A stretch of 64,000 bases of DNA from Nocardia vaccinii NBRC 15922 (GTDB lineage: Bacteria; Actinomycetota; Actinomycetes; Mycobacteriales; Mycobacteriaceae), in assembly GCF_001613305.1 (NCBI RefSeq), contig NZ_BDCC01000027.1, positions 1 to 64,000 on the forward strand. Direction: 5' to 3'. A program made the translations under genes and the position numbers. How positions within the stretch are numbered: the stretch's first letter is position 1; every line of letters begins with the position of its first letter. This document shows positions 24,312 to 32,725 of this stretch, one piece after another. Below the pieces are notes generated by a model. The model ran no database searches. It worked only from the letters and a program-made list of their open reading frames with translations, and was not told where the DNA came from.

Positions 24312-24342
24312 AAGGCGGCCCACCGATCTGGCGGGCCGCCTT
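24312..24342 (-). terminator. Hairpin between nisin-like precursor and histidine kinase
   Basis: AAGGCGGCCC at 24312-24321 and GGGCCGCCTT at 24333-24342 form a perfect 10-bp stem with an 11-base loop. It starts 11 bases after the precursor stop. It would terminate or attenuate the precursor transcript before the kinase gene. Confidence 0.8.
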
Positions 24343-24353
24343 CACGCGTCAGC

Positions 24354-24515
24354 TCACTTGCTGATCGGGCATCCGCAGGTCGCGGTCTGCGCGGGGCAGG
24401 TCTGCAGTGCGCCGGTGACGCAGCCGGGGGTGCACAGCGAGACGCTGGTGACCTGCTTGGCCGGGCCGTCCAGGCCGATCGAACGCACCTGGAAGTCGAG
24501 ATCGAAGTCCGACAT
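24354..24515 (-). CDS. lanA: Nisin-like class I lanthipeptide precursor (LanA)
   Basis: 53 aa: a leader of 21 residues (MSDFDLDFQVRSIGLDGPAK Q) with the FDLD box at residues 4-7, and a 32-residue core beginning VTSVSLCTPGC. Aligned without gaps to nisin A (ITSISLCTPGC ...), all five ring Cys (core 7, 11, 19, 26, 28) and their partners Ser3, Thr8, Thr13, Thr23 and Thr25 are conserved, as are Thr2 and Ser5. The hinge is PAQ rather than NMK, Lys12 is Val, and the tail is CGCPISK, two residues shorter. ATG 24515 has GGAG 8 bases upstream; the longer open frame above it is not leader-like. LanB and LanC are 6-10 kb away on the other strand. Confidence 0.93.
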   Translation of the reverse strand: MSDFDLDFQVRSIGLDGPAKQVTSVSLCTPGCVTGALQTCPAQTATCGCPISK

Positions 24516-24614
24516 GGTTTTCTCCATCAATTGTTTTCGCGGAAGCGCTTTTTCGCTTCGACAACGAGCCTTCCAGCGCTCGCTCGCACCGCGATCACAT
24601 CGCAATCGCAGATA

Positions 24615-25787
24615 TCACCCCGCGCTCGGTACCGGGTCGGACCAGGTCTGGATGCGGCCGCCGAAGTTGGTCGCCGTCACGACGCAGACCACGTTCTTTC
24701 GCTGTGCGGCATCAGAATTCGGCAGTTCAGCGGTGGTCGCCCCTACGATCGGCGTCAATCCCGGCAGGGTCCCCATCCAGGTGATGGTCGACCAGCCGAT
24801 GGATGTGCTCGACGGACGGCGTCCGCGAACCTGATCCCACTGCGGCATATCGCAGTGCAGTGTTCCGTTCGTGCGGCGGACGACCGGCTTCGCCACGGGG
24901 AACGGTTCGAACTGGCCGAGTCCGCCGAAGATCCAATCCTGGAACGCGGTTGCATCGGCGAAGGCCGCGATCGTCGGGCCGCAGGGCTTGCCGAGCGTCT
25001 CGCCGCCGAAGCTGAACAGCCCCAGCAGTTCTGGCCGTCCCGACCGGTAAGTCACTGCGGGACTGCCGCTGTCGCGCCAACAGGCGCCGACCGCGTGGGC
25101 GGTGGTGTCCTGGGCGCACATCACCGACTTCTCGTCGACCTTCGCCGGGGTGGCCGCCGCGCAGTCGCGCTGCGGTACGACCGTCAGATCGCCCCGATTC
25201 AGCGTGTCATCGCGGTAGTCGGGATTCTCGAAGCCGACGGCTTTGCCGGTATTGCCGTGTGCGAAAAGCGAAACCGCCGTGCCGGGCGTGGGACGGCTCG
25301 GCGCGATCGGCAGCACGGGCACGCCGGTGACGGGCTGGTCGAGCAGAATTACCGCCAGGTCGTTGCGAGCGCTGCCGGAATTCACGGTGGGATCGACCGG
25401 GGTCGGCAGGATCTCGTAACCCGGAGCCGCCGCGACGCCCCGTACCCCGCGCACGATGCCGGGCTCCTTCGACAACACCCGGGCGTTGATGTGTATTCGC
25501 ATCCGGCTGGGGTCCATATCGGCCACACAATGCCCGGCGGTGACCACGCGATCCGGAGCCACCAGCGCTCCACCGCATTCGGCGGTGTCGAACAGCGCAC
25601 CCGTCCCGACCGGATCGATGGTCGCGACCCATTGCGCCACGTTCGGGTCGGTGACGGGGGTCCCGTTCGCCATGGCATGCGCGACCCCCGCCGACGGCAG
25701 GAGCGTGACCACGGCCGCGATTCCTGCGATGACGCGATGACGCGCCGGATTCCTGCGGTTACCGTTGCGTCCCAGCCTGGCTTTCAT
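24615..25787 (-). CDS. Secreted S1-family (trypsin-fold) serine protease, candidate leader peptidase
   Basis: 390 aa from ATG 25787. Basic N-terminus and signal peptide to about residue 38 (VIAGIAAVVTLLPSAGVAHA). Catalytic triad His86 in VVTAGHCV, Asp143 in RNDLAVI and Ser240 in CWRDSGSP. The residue six before Ser240, which sets trypsin specificity, is Gly234 rather than Asp, and the usual oxyanion Gly before Asp-Ser is Arg238. A C-terminal domain of about 90 residues (Ig/fibronectin-like) follows. It starts 100 bases upstream of the nisin-like precursor on the same strand, so it may remove leaders outside the cell as NisP does; this is inference. Confidence 0.88.
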   Translation of the reverse strand: MKARLGRNGNRRNPARHRVIAGIAAVVTLLPSAGVAHAMANGTPVTDPNVAQWVATIDPVGTGALFDTAECGGALVAPDRVVTAGHCVADMDPSRMRIHINARVLSKEPGIVRGVRGVAAAPGYEILPTPVDPTVNSGSARNDLAVILLDQPVTGVPVLPIAPSRPTPGTAVSLFAHGNTGKAVGFENPDYRDDTLNRGDLTVVPQRDCAAATPAKVDEKSVMCAQDTTAHAVGACWRDSGSPAVTYRSGRPELLGLFSFGGETLGKPCGPTIAAFADATAFQDWIFGGLGQFEPFPVAKPVVRRTNGTLHCDMPQWDQVRGRRPSSTSIGWSTITWMGTLPGLTPIVGATTAELPNSDAAQRKNVVCVVTATNFGGRIQTWSDPVPSAG

Positions 25788-25846
25788 GACCCCAGTATCG
25801 AAAAAGGCTGCGGCGCAACACTTCCTCCGGTCGAGGGAAATCCGGG

Positions 25847-25876
25847 GCCGGGCTCCTCCCACGGGAGGAGCCCGGC
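25847..25876. promoter_or_regulatory. 13-bp hairpin upstream of the protease gene
   Basis: GCCGGGCTCCTCC at 25847-25859 pairs perfectly with GGAGGAGCCCGGC at 25864-25876 around CACG. It lies 60 bases upstream of the protease start. No T-run follows on either strand. It could be an operator, attenuator or GC-rich terminator. Confidence 0.5.
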
Positions 25877-26046
25877 GGGACGAGAACGCCCCCGATGGTT
25901 ACCGGATCGACATTGCCGCACAGTGCACGCAGTATCGCCGACCAGCAGCCGGGCTCGGCGGCGGCGGAGCTGGACGTTACCGCGCGAGGTCGGCTCGATA
26001 CCGCCGTCACCTCGGCATTCGTCGAGTTCGTCAGTACCGGGCAGGG

Positions 26047-26066
26047 TGTACGGTCCGGACCGTACA
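26047..26066. repeat. 20-bp perfect palindrome
   Basis: TGTACGGTCCGGACCGTACA, symmetric with no spacer, one base beyond the stop of the acyl-CoA ligase. Operator-like rather than terminator-like. Confidence 0.6.
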
Positions 26067-26067
26067 G

Positions 26068-27630
26068 CTAGCTGAGCGCGTCCTCGACGATCAAAGCGCG
26101 CAGTCGCCGGCGGTCGAGTTTGCCCGAGGGCAGGGTCGGGATGCGGTCGCTCGCACAGACATGCCAGCGGGTGGGGACCTTGTAGGCGGACAGTTGTTCG
26201 CGGGTGCGAACGCGCAGGGAGTCCAGGTCGATCTCGGGGGTGGCCGGGACGACGACGGCGCAGACCTGTTCGCCCCTGGCCGGGTCCTCGATGCCCAGGA
26301 CGATGCATTGCCGCACGTCGGCGAAGGATTCGACGACGGCCTCGACCTCGCGGGGCGATACGTTCGCGCCCGCGGACTTGATCAGTTCGCTGGTGCGGCC
26401 GACGTAGAACAGCCGGGGGTCGCCGGTGATGCGGTACACCAGATCGCCGGTGTGGTACCAGCCGTCGGCGTCGAAGACCTCGGAGCGTTCGCGCTTGTTG
26501 TATCCGGCCATCACCCCCGTGCCGCGGATGAGCAGTTCCCCGACGTCCCCGTCGGGAACCTGGGCGTCGTCCGGTGTGATGATCCGAATTTCGGTGTACG
26601 CGAAGCTGCCCGCGGTCTCGGTCAGGCTGCGATGCACCGGAAACTGTTCGGGCACACCGGACATCGCGATATCGAGCGGTCCGTCCAGCAGCATGGGCGC
26701 GCTGGACAGATCACGCTCCCCGAAGGTGGGATGCTCGCGCAGCCGCTGGGTGAACGCGGGCCAGCCGATCACCCCGACAGCGCGTTCGCGTTCGATCAGG
26801 TCCAGTGCGGCACCGGGATCGAGCCGAGGCAGCACCAGCAGCGTGACCGGTTCGTGCAACGCCCCCGCGGCGGCCAGGACGCCGCCGATCCAGAACATCG
26901 GCATCGCGCACAGGATGCTCGGCGTACCCGGCTCCCCGGTGACGTGCCGGATCGCCGCGGGCCAGGTGCTGGTCTGCCGGACCAGCGTGCCGTGGGTGTG
27001 CAGCACGCCCTTCGGATCGGCGGTGGAACCCGAGGTGTGGATCATGATCGCCGGGTCCGCCGGTGACACCTCATGCTCGACCGCGGCGAGGATCTCCGCT
27101 GGAACCGCGGGCAGCTCATCACTCCAATCGGTCGCCCAGTCACGGCCGGGACCGCCGGTCAGGACGATCTCCCGCAGGTACGGGGTCTCGGGCAGTCGCA
27201 GTGCACCGCCCGTCGAGGAGTCCAGTCCGGGCAGTGCCGCCTCGAACGTATCGGCGGTATCGGTGGCGAGTATGCGGCCCGGTGCGACGAGCAGCTGAAT
27301 ATCGGCCAGCCGCAACACTTTCCGGATCTCGGCCGGGGCATACATCGTGCTCAGCGGCACGGCGACCGCGCCGATGCGGCCGACCGCGAGCCACCACGTC
27401 ACCCATTCGGGGCCGTTGGTGAAGAACAGCCCGACCCGAGCCCCCTTGCCGATCCCCTTGTGCAGCAGGCGACGTGCGATTCGCGCGGAACGCTCGTCGG
27501 CCTCGGCATAGGTGAGCCGGTCGTCCGTGGTCACCACATACGGTTCGGGGCCGACCGCCCGCACGCAGCGCCGAAGCAGTTCGGGAATGGTCGAACCCGG
27601 CTCGACGTCTGAAGTGGACACCCGGCCCAT
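26068..27630 (-). CDS. AMP-dependent acyl-CoA synthetase/ligase family protein
   Basis: 520 aa of the ANL adenylate-forming superfamily, which activates a carboxylic acid with ATP and transfers it to CoA. P-loop IMIHTSGSTADPKGVLHTHG near residue 190, DGWYHTGDL near 395, hinge FYVGRTSELIKSAGANVSP and the C-terminal catalytic Lys in PTLPSGKLDRRRL. The usual YGxTE motif in the middle is replaced by a diverged segment (LTETAGSFAYTE), so the substrate is uncertain. It stands alone between the protease and an exporter. There is no direct link to lanthipeptide synthesis. Confidence 0.88.
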   Translation of the reverse strand: MGRVSTSDVEPGSTIPELLRRCVRAVGPEPYVVTTDDRLTYAEADERSARIARRLLHKGIGKGARVGLFFTNGPEWVTWWLAVGRIGAVAVPLSTMYAPAEIRKVLRLADIQLLVAPGRILATDTADTFEAALPGLDSSTGGALRLPETPYLREIVLTGGPGRDWATDWSDELPAVPAEILAAVEHEVSPADPAIMIHTSGSTADPKGVLHTHGTLVRQTSTWPAAIRHVTGEPGTPSILCAMPMFWIGGVLAAAGALHEPVTLLVLPRLDPGAALDLIERERAVGVIGWPAFTQRLREHPTFGERDLSSAPMLLDGPLDIAMSGVPEQFPVHRSLTETAGSFAYTEIRIITPDDAQVPDGDVGELLIRGTGVMAGYNKRERSEVFDADGWYHTGDLVYRITGDPRLFYVGRTSELIKSAGANVSPREVEAVVESFADVRQCIVLGIEDPARGEQVCAVVVPATPEIDLDSLRVRTREQLSAYKVPTRWHVCASDRIPTLPSGKLDRRRLRALIVEDALS

Positions 27631-27904
27631 TATAGAGCAGCATTCTTCTATTCGGAGAATGTGATTCTGTGCATGACGGCTGCCGGAATCACCACCGGGA
27701 GATTCCGCGGTCTACCGGATACTGCCGTCGTCGGCGACGTTCCCGGGCATGCGGCCGTTCGAACACCCCCGGGAGGCATCCTGTTCGACCGCCGCACAAG
27801 CATCTGCCCGATCGGTGCGGCGATGAATCGAGCACTCCGATTCGCCGCGGGGTATGCACGGACGATCGGGCGGACAGCGTGACCGGTTCGCCGCGCCGCT
27901 CGGC

Positions 27905-29374
27905 TCAGTCCTCGACCAGTTCCGTTGCGGTGGAGCCGGATTCGGCCAACTCTTGGAGCGGCGTATTGCCGGAACGGTTCGGCAGCAGCACAGCCGTGAC
28001 GATGACCAGCACGGACAGTCCGGCCGATACCAGGAACGCCAGGCGCAACCCGTCCAGATTCGCCGAGATCGGATCCGACCCGTGCGCGATCAGTGAGGTC
28101 GCGCGGCTGGACATCACCGTGATCACCAGCGCGGTGCCGAAGGCGGCCGCGACCTGCTGCAAGGTTCCGAGCATCGAACTGCCGTGCGAGTACAGATGTT
28201 GCGGCAGCGCACCCAGGCTGAGCGTGAACACCGGCGTGAAGGCCGCGGCCAGCGAGAGCATCAGCAGGATGTGCAGCGCCAGCAGCGCCCAGTACGGCGT
28301 GGTCAGCGACAGTTGCGTCAGGCCCGCCAGTGCGACGGTGATTCCGATCGAGCCCGGAATCACCAGGATGCGTCCGCCGAACCGGTCGAACACCCGCCCG
28401 ATGCTCGGGCCGAGCACCCCCATCGCCAGCCCGCCGGGCATGACCAGCAGACCGGTTTCCAGCGGGCTCAGATGCCGCAGATTCTGCAGGTACAGCGGCA
28501 GCAACATGGTCGCGCCGAGCATCGCCAGGAAGGCGACCGACATCAGGACCAGGCCCTTGGTATACGCGCCGTGCATCAGCGTGCGCAGATCCAGCAGCGG
28601 AGTTCCGTTGCGCTGCAACCAGATCTGCCGCCCGGCGAAAGTGCCGATCAGCGCGATTCCCACGACGACGACCAGCACCGGTTCCGCGGCGCTGCCCCGT
28701 CCGAACAGGCTCAGCCCGTACACCAGGCCACCGAATCCCAGCGCCGCGAGCGCCACGCTGATCCAGTCGATCGAACCGGTCTCCGTTTCGCCGATGTTCT
28801 CCAGCTTCCGTAGCCCCAGCCACGTGACGCTCGCCGCGATCGGCAGCACGAGCGCGAAAAGCCAACGCCAGGAAGCGATCTGCAACACCAGGCCGGAGAT
28901 GACCGGACCCATGGCCGGGGCCACCGAAATGGCGAGGGTGACGTTGCCCATGACCCGGCCGCGATCGCGCTCGGCGACCACCGTCATCAGCGTGGTCATC
29001 AGCAGGGGCATCATCACCGCCGTGCCGCCTGCCTGGACGACGCGTCCGACCAGCAGGAATGCGAAGGAGGGGGAGACCGCCGCGATCGCGGTGCCGGTCA
29101 GGAAGATGCCCATCGCGACCGCGTAGGCCCGGCGCGTGCTGACCCGCTGCAGGAACCAGCCGGTCACCGGGATGATCGCCGCCATGGCCAGCATGAACGC
29201 GGTGGACACCCACTGCGCGGCGATCTCGGTGACGCGCAGATCCGTCATCAGGCGCGGGATCGCGTTGATCATGATGGTCTCGTTCAGGATCACCACGAAG
29301 GTCGCGAGAACCAGAAGCCGGATGACGACCGGCGTCCGCCGCTTCGTTGGGCGAACGTCTAGTTGGGCGGACAT
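27905..29374 (-). CDS. MFS exporter, DHA2/EmrB-QacA type
   Basis: 489 aa with about fourteen membrane helices. Motif C-like SVAPAMGPVISGLVLQ and the DHA2 opening LATFVVILNETIMINAIPRL MTDL ... QWVSTAFMLAMAAIIP identify a drug:proton antiporter of the EmrB/QacA branch. ATG 29374 follows GGAGG; the open frame continues upstream without family resemblance. It lies about 2 kb from the lanthipeptide locus, so a contribution to resistance is possible but unsupported. Confidence 0.92.
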   Translation of the reverse strand: MSAQLDVRPTKRRTPVVIRLLVLATFVVILNETIMINAIPRLMTDLRVTEIAAQWVSTAFMLAMAAIIPVTGWFLQRVSTRRAYAVAMGIFLTGTAIAAVSPSFAFLLVGRVVQAGGTAVMMPLLMTTLMTVVAERDRGRVMGNVTLAISVAPAMGPVISGLVLQIASWRWLFALVLPIAASVTWLGLRKLENIGETETGSIDWISVALAALGFGGLVYGLSLFGRGSAAEPVLVVVVGIALIGTFAGRQIWLQRNGTPLLDLRTLMHGAYTKGLVLMSVAFLAMLGATMLLPLYLQNLRHLSPLETGLLVMPGGLAMGVLGPSIGRVFDRFGGRILVIPGSIGITVALAGLTQLSLTTPYWALLALHILLMLSLAAAFTPVFTLSLGALPQHLYSHGSSMLGTLQQVAAAFGTALVITVMSSRATSLIAHGSDPISANLDGLRLAFLVSAGLSVLVIVTAVLLPNRSGNTPLQELAESGSTATELVED

Positions 29375-29737
29375 CGGGTACCTCCGGGGCGAAGATCGGG
29401 CGTTGAACGATGCGTGGCCAGATGCCGGAGATCGGCGTCGATTTCGGTGCCACAGGAGTACGGACGGGGTCGACCCCCACAACTCATCGGTCGCGCGAAA
29501 GTATTCCAGCGCCACTGGCCGGAGTCACTCGATTTTCGGGTGCGGGATCGACATCCACGCACTGAGCAGCCGATCTTCCCAGGGTCCGCGGCGTGGGCCT
29601 CGGGCGCGATCCACAGCCCGGTCTCGGGAACCTCGCCGGGTTGCGGCGCGCTGGGAGATTCGACCGATTCCGTTGCCGGGCGATAGCATGGTTCTCTGGC
29701 GCGTCTACGCCGGACCTTCGACTATCGGAGCAGATTC
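29375..29737. other. Divergent promoter region, MFS exporter / XRE regulator
   Basis: 363 bases between divergent starts. I see no gene and no strong repeat; it should hold both promoters. Confidence 0.5.
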
Positions 29738-30625
29738 ATGGCCGCAGACCTCTCCCGGATCTCAGGCTTGGACAGCAGTGTGGCCGAACGCGGTCCGACC
29801 GCACTGCGGATCGTCGTCGGCGGACAGTTGCGCAAACTGCGCCTTGCGGCCGATGTCAGTCCCGAGCAGGCCGGGGACCGGATTCGTGGTTCACATGCCA
29901 AGATCAGCCGACTCGAGTTGGGGCGCACGGGTTTCAAGGAACGCGACGTCCGGGATCTGCTGCATCTGTACGGGGTGCGCGATCCCGCCGAGGTCGAGCC
30001 CTTCATCGAACTGGTCCGCCGGGCCAACGAACCCGGCTGGTGGCATCGCTACGGCGATCTGATGCCGTCCTGGTTCGAGACCTACCTCGGACTCGAACAT
30101 GCGGCATTCTCGATCCGCACGTTCGAGGCGCAACTGGTGCCGGGGCTGTTGCAGACCGAAGCGTATGCCCGCGCGGTGGTCGCGCTCGGACACGAGAACA
30201 TCGAGGCGGCTCGCCGCGTCGAGCTGCGCAGACGTCGCCAGGAGCTGCTCGCTCGCGACACCGGGCCGACGCTGTGGGCCATCCTGGACGAGTCGGTGCT
30301 GCATCGCCCGATCGGCGGTGTGAGCGTGCTGCGCGCGCAACTCGAACATCTGCTGCGGATGTCCGAGAACGGGCGCGTCACCATCCAGGTGCTGCCGTAT
30401 TCCGCGGGCGGGCATGCGGCGATAAGCGGTTCGTTCACCATGCTGCGTTTCGCCGAGGACGAACTCCCCGACGTGGTCTACGCCGAGCAGCTGACCAGCT
30501 CGCTGTACCTGGACCGCCAGAACGATCTGGAGAACTACCGCCGCGTCATGGACCGCATCAGCGTCCAGGCCGAGACCCCCGATCACTCCCGCGAAATACT
30601 GCGCGAGGCGGCCGCACAGCTCTGA
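29738..30625 (+). CDS. XRE-type HTH regulator with DUF5753 domain
   Basis: 295 aa. N-terminal HTH at about 25-85 (RIVVGGQLRKLRLAADVSPE ... GSHAKISRLELGRTGFKERD), then DUF5753 with EHAAFSIRTFEAQLVPGLLQ TEAYARAVV and ENGRVTIQVLPYSAG. No DUF397 or DUF6879 partner follows. Divergent from the MFS exporter, which it may control. Confidence 0.9.
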   Translation: MAADLSRISGLDSSVAERGPTALRIVVGGQLRKLRLAADVSPEQAGDRIRGSHAKISRLELGRTGFKERDVRDLLHLYGVRDPAEVEPFIELVRRANEPGWWHRYGDLMPSWFETYLGLEHAAFSIRTFEAQLVPGLLQTEAYARAVVALGHENIEAARRVELRRRRQELLARDTGPTLWAILDESVLHRPIGGVSVLRAQLEHLLRMSENGRVTIQVLPYSAGGHAAISGSFTMLRFAEDELPDVVYAEQLTSSLYLDRQNDLENYRRVMDRISVQAETPDHSREILREAAAQL

Positions 30626-30631
30626 GCGGGC

Positions 30632-31117
30632 TCACTCCGGCCGGTTTCCCCCTGAGCGGCGGAACACCACCCACCGCATCGCGCAGTACATGAACACCGC
30701 CTCGCAGGCGCCGGCGACCATGCGCGCCAAGTGGTATTCGACGCCGAGGGCCGACAGTGCCGCGGACACCCCGAGGATGAACGCCAGATAGTTCAGGACG
30801 ACGGCCCCGACATACACCGCGAGCTGCGGCCCCACCGCGGAGTGCGAGCGGAAGTTCAGCGTCCGGTTCAGCACGTAGCTCACCCCGAACGCGCAGCCGT
30901 ACGCGACGGTCACCGCGATCGGCACCGGCCACCCCAGCCCGCTGCGCAGCAGCGTCAACAGCAGCAGATCGACCCCGAACGTTCCGCTGTTGATCACCGC
31001 GAAACCCAGGAAGGTCGGTGCCACAACGGAATTCAGCCCGAAAGGCAGTCGCGCGACCACCACCTCACAGGCTCGGTGAAACCGCTCGACCGCCCGCGCC
31101 GTTTCCGGCTTCGCCAC
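30632..31117 (-). CDS. GtrA family membrane protein
   Basis: About 161 aa from GTG 31117 (VAKPETARAVERFHRACE); alternative GTG 31126 or TTG 31159 would extend it. Four hydrophobic segments and the GtrA landmarks FAVINSGTFGVDLLLL, SYVLNRTLNFRS and a late CAMRWVVFRR. GtrA-like proteins are thought to flip or support polyprenyl-phosphate-linked sugars in envelope polysaccharide synthesis. Convergent with the XRE gene, with only 6 bases between the stops. Confidence 0.85.
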   Translation of the reverse strand: MAKPETARAVERFHRACEVVVARLPFGLNSVVAPTFLGFAVINSGTFGVDLLLLTLLRSGLGWPVPIAVTVAYGCAFGVSYVLNRTLNFRSHSAVGPQLAVYVGAVVLNYLAFILGVSAALSALGVEYHLARMVAGACEAVFMYCAMRWVVFRRSGGNRPE

Positions 31118-31551
31118 AGCGTGCACGCCGCCAAGCTGCCAGTGCGAGGTTGTAAGCAAGTGACCATTGCCCTAACGGAGCCTGAACTGCGTCCGGGGCG
31201 TCGATCACATGGGCACACGGTCGGATCGGGCGAACGACAGCTGCATCCCCCGGTCGCCATCCGAGGCGCCCGGGGTGGGTCGATGTCGAGATCATGGCGC
31301 GCCCCCGCGTGGACCGCCGGGTCGAGCGGTAAATGCGTTACCCGCGATGGCATCTCGCCGCGGCCCCGATCGGACGCCATCGTCGAGGCGCTGCGGTCCT
31401 CCACCGCGGATCGGCAGCGGATCGATCGCGGGAATCGGGAGCGTACCGCGGCTCGTCTGCGGTATCGGTGGGAGTTGCGGGTTCGAACGGATATGACCGG
31501 CTCCTGGGCGACCGTGCCAGTCGCCGCAGCCACTCGGGCGATCGGGGCCGC
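31118..31551. other. Intergenic region, nothing recognised
   Basis: About 434 bases between the GtrA gene start and the DUF6461 gene end. Short open frames on both strands are Arg/Pro-rich and not convincing. Confidence 0.4.
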
Positions 31552-32187
31552 TCAGCCGAAAGGCGTTACCAGCAAAGGGATTCGGCGTAGGTCGTCGAGG
31601 GTGTAGATGCCCGCGAGAGCGCTGATCGCGCGCATGCAGATGGCGAAGTCGGCCTCGCCCGGGTCCAGGTAGTCGAATTCGACGGTTCCGGCTGCTTCGA
31701 ACGCGGCGCGGAGGTCGGCCGGCATATCGGCGAGGTCGGTGTCGAGTTCGAGGTCGTCCACATTGACCCAGACGATTTCGTCGCCGTCGGCGCAGTAGGT
31801 CAGGCTGGCGTCGGCGTTGATGGAAAAGTAGCTCATGGCGGCGATCCGGCCGTCGGCCGAGAGTGCCGCCACCTCGTCGGTGGCTCCGAAATCGTCGTAG
31901 ACGAAGGTCCATTCGCCGATCCGGCCGGCCAGCAGGGCGGCCGATGCGTCGCCTCGTGACTCTCCGAGTGCGGCCTGCGGGAGGGATATCTTCTCTGGCT
32001 TGTGGTCCGGCAGCTCACACGGCTGGAACAGGCGCGGCTTCGCGCCCAGCGCCTCCAGCGCAGCGGCCGGCTCGAGCCCCTTGACCACGTGCACGCAGTG
32101 GTTGGGGTCCTCCACCTCCAAGCCACTGATCCACAGCGGAAAGCCTTCGTCGTCAAGCGTATTCGGCGCAAAACCGGGCGTTGGCAT
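31552..32187 (-). CDS. DUF6461 family protein
   Basis: 211 aa from ATG 32187 (MPTPGFAPNTLDDEGFPLWI SG), behind GAGG. Acidic cytosolic protein. DPNHCVHVVKGLEPAAALEA LGA near the start, EWTFVYDDFGATDE in the middle and AGIYTLDDLRRIPLLVTPF at the end match the DUF6461 family common in Nocardia and Streptomyces. Function unknown. An upstream in-frame start at 32271 lacks family resemblance. Confidence 0.82.
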   Translation of the reverse strand: MPTPGFAPNTLDDEGFPLWISGLEVEDPNHCVHVVKGLEPAAALEALGAKPRLFQPCELPDHKPEKISLPQAALGESRGDASAALLAGRIGEWTFVYDDFGATDEVAALSADGRIAAMSYFSINADASLTYCADGDEIVWVNVDDLELDTDLADMPADLRAAFEAAGTVEFDYLDPGEADFAICMRAISALAGIYTLDDLRRIPLLVTPFG

Positions 32188-32725
32188 AACAACCTCATCT
32201 CTCGATTGCCGGGGACCATACCCGAGGGCTGTGACAAGTTCGGGTCCGCGAGGACAAGCCCTCGGATCCATCGGCTCAACTGCCGACGTGCGGCGCGTCG
32301 GCTGGAATGAGACGTCCTGCGTCGATCAACTTTCCTTTGGCCTGTGCTTTTATGGGACAAATTGAAATGGAACATTCCAGATGCATTTGCATGACCGAAT
32401 GCGCGTATTCGATTGTCATGGCGGGCGATCGACTGTGGTCGCTGATCGGAAGGTTGTACATCTCGGCCTACTCCGGTGGTGTCGGGAATTCGATGCACCC
32501 GCTGGCCGTGAGCTGATATAACTTGCCGTAGAGGGAGTTTCGGCAATCAGGGATATTCGGCCGTCGGGTGTCATCAGTACACCCTCGATCGGCGTGGTCC
32601 CGCATCGTTTGTGGTCCGATTTCGGCGCTTTCAGGCCGAGGGAATTCGTCGGGCCGTGCCATCGCGGAGGCTGCCTCGGGAGGGCTTCCAGAAACCCCGT
32701 CACACTCGATAGCGAGGCTAATGAA
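32188..32725. other. Upstream region of XRE/DUF397 module with 20-bp repeat
   Basis: 538 bases without a supported gene, less GC-rich between about 32340 and 32540. Contains the first copy of a 20-bp repeat (32531-32550) that flanks the XRE-DUF397 pair. Confidence 0.5.
32531..32550 (+). repeat. 20-bp direct repeat, copy 1
   Basis: GAGGGAGTTTCGGCAATCAG; matches copy 2 at 33891-33910 at 19 of 20 positions (T versus C at position 9). The two copies bracket the regulator/DUF397 gene pair. Confidence 0.6.

Noticed and set aside
25895..26071. 58-aa + strand ORF between protease and acyl-CoA ligase
   Set aside because: No ribosome-binding site, no family resemblance, and it contains a 20-bp palindrome.
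27661..27882. 73-aa + strand ORF between acyl-CoA ligase and MFS exporter
   Set aside because: Composition typical of non-coding high-GC DNA; no supporting signal.
26068..29374. Acyl-CoA ligase and MFS exporter as part of the lanthipeptide cluster
   Set aside because: No lanthipeptide-specific feature; proximity alone is not enough.
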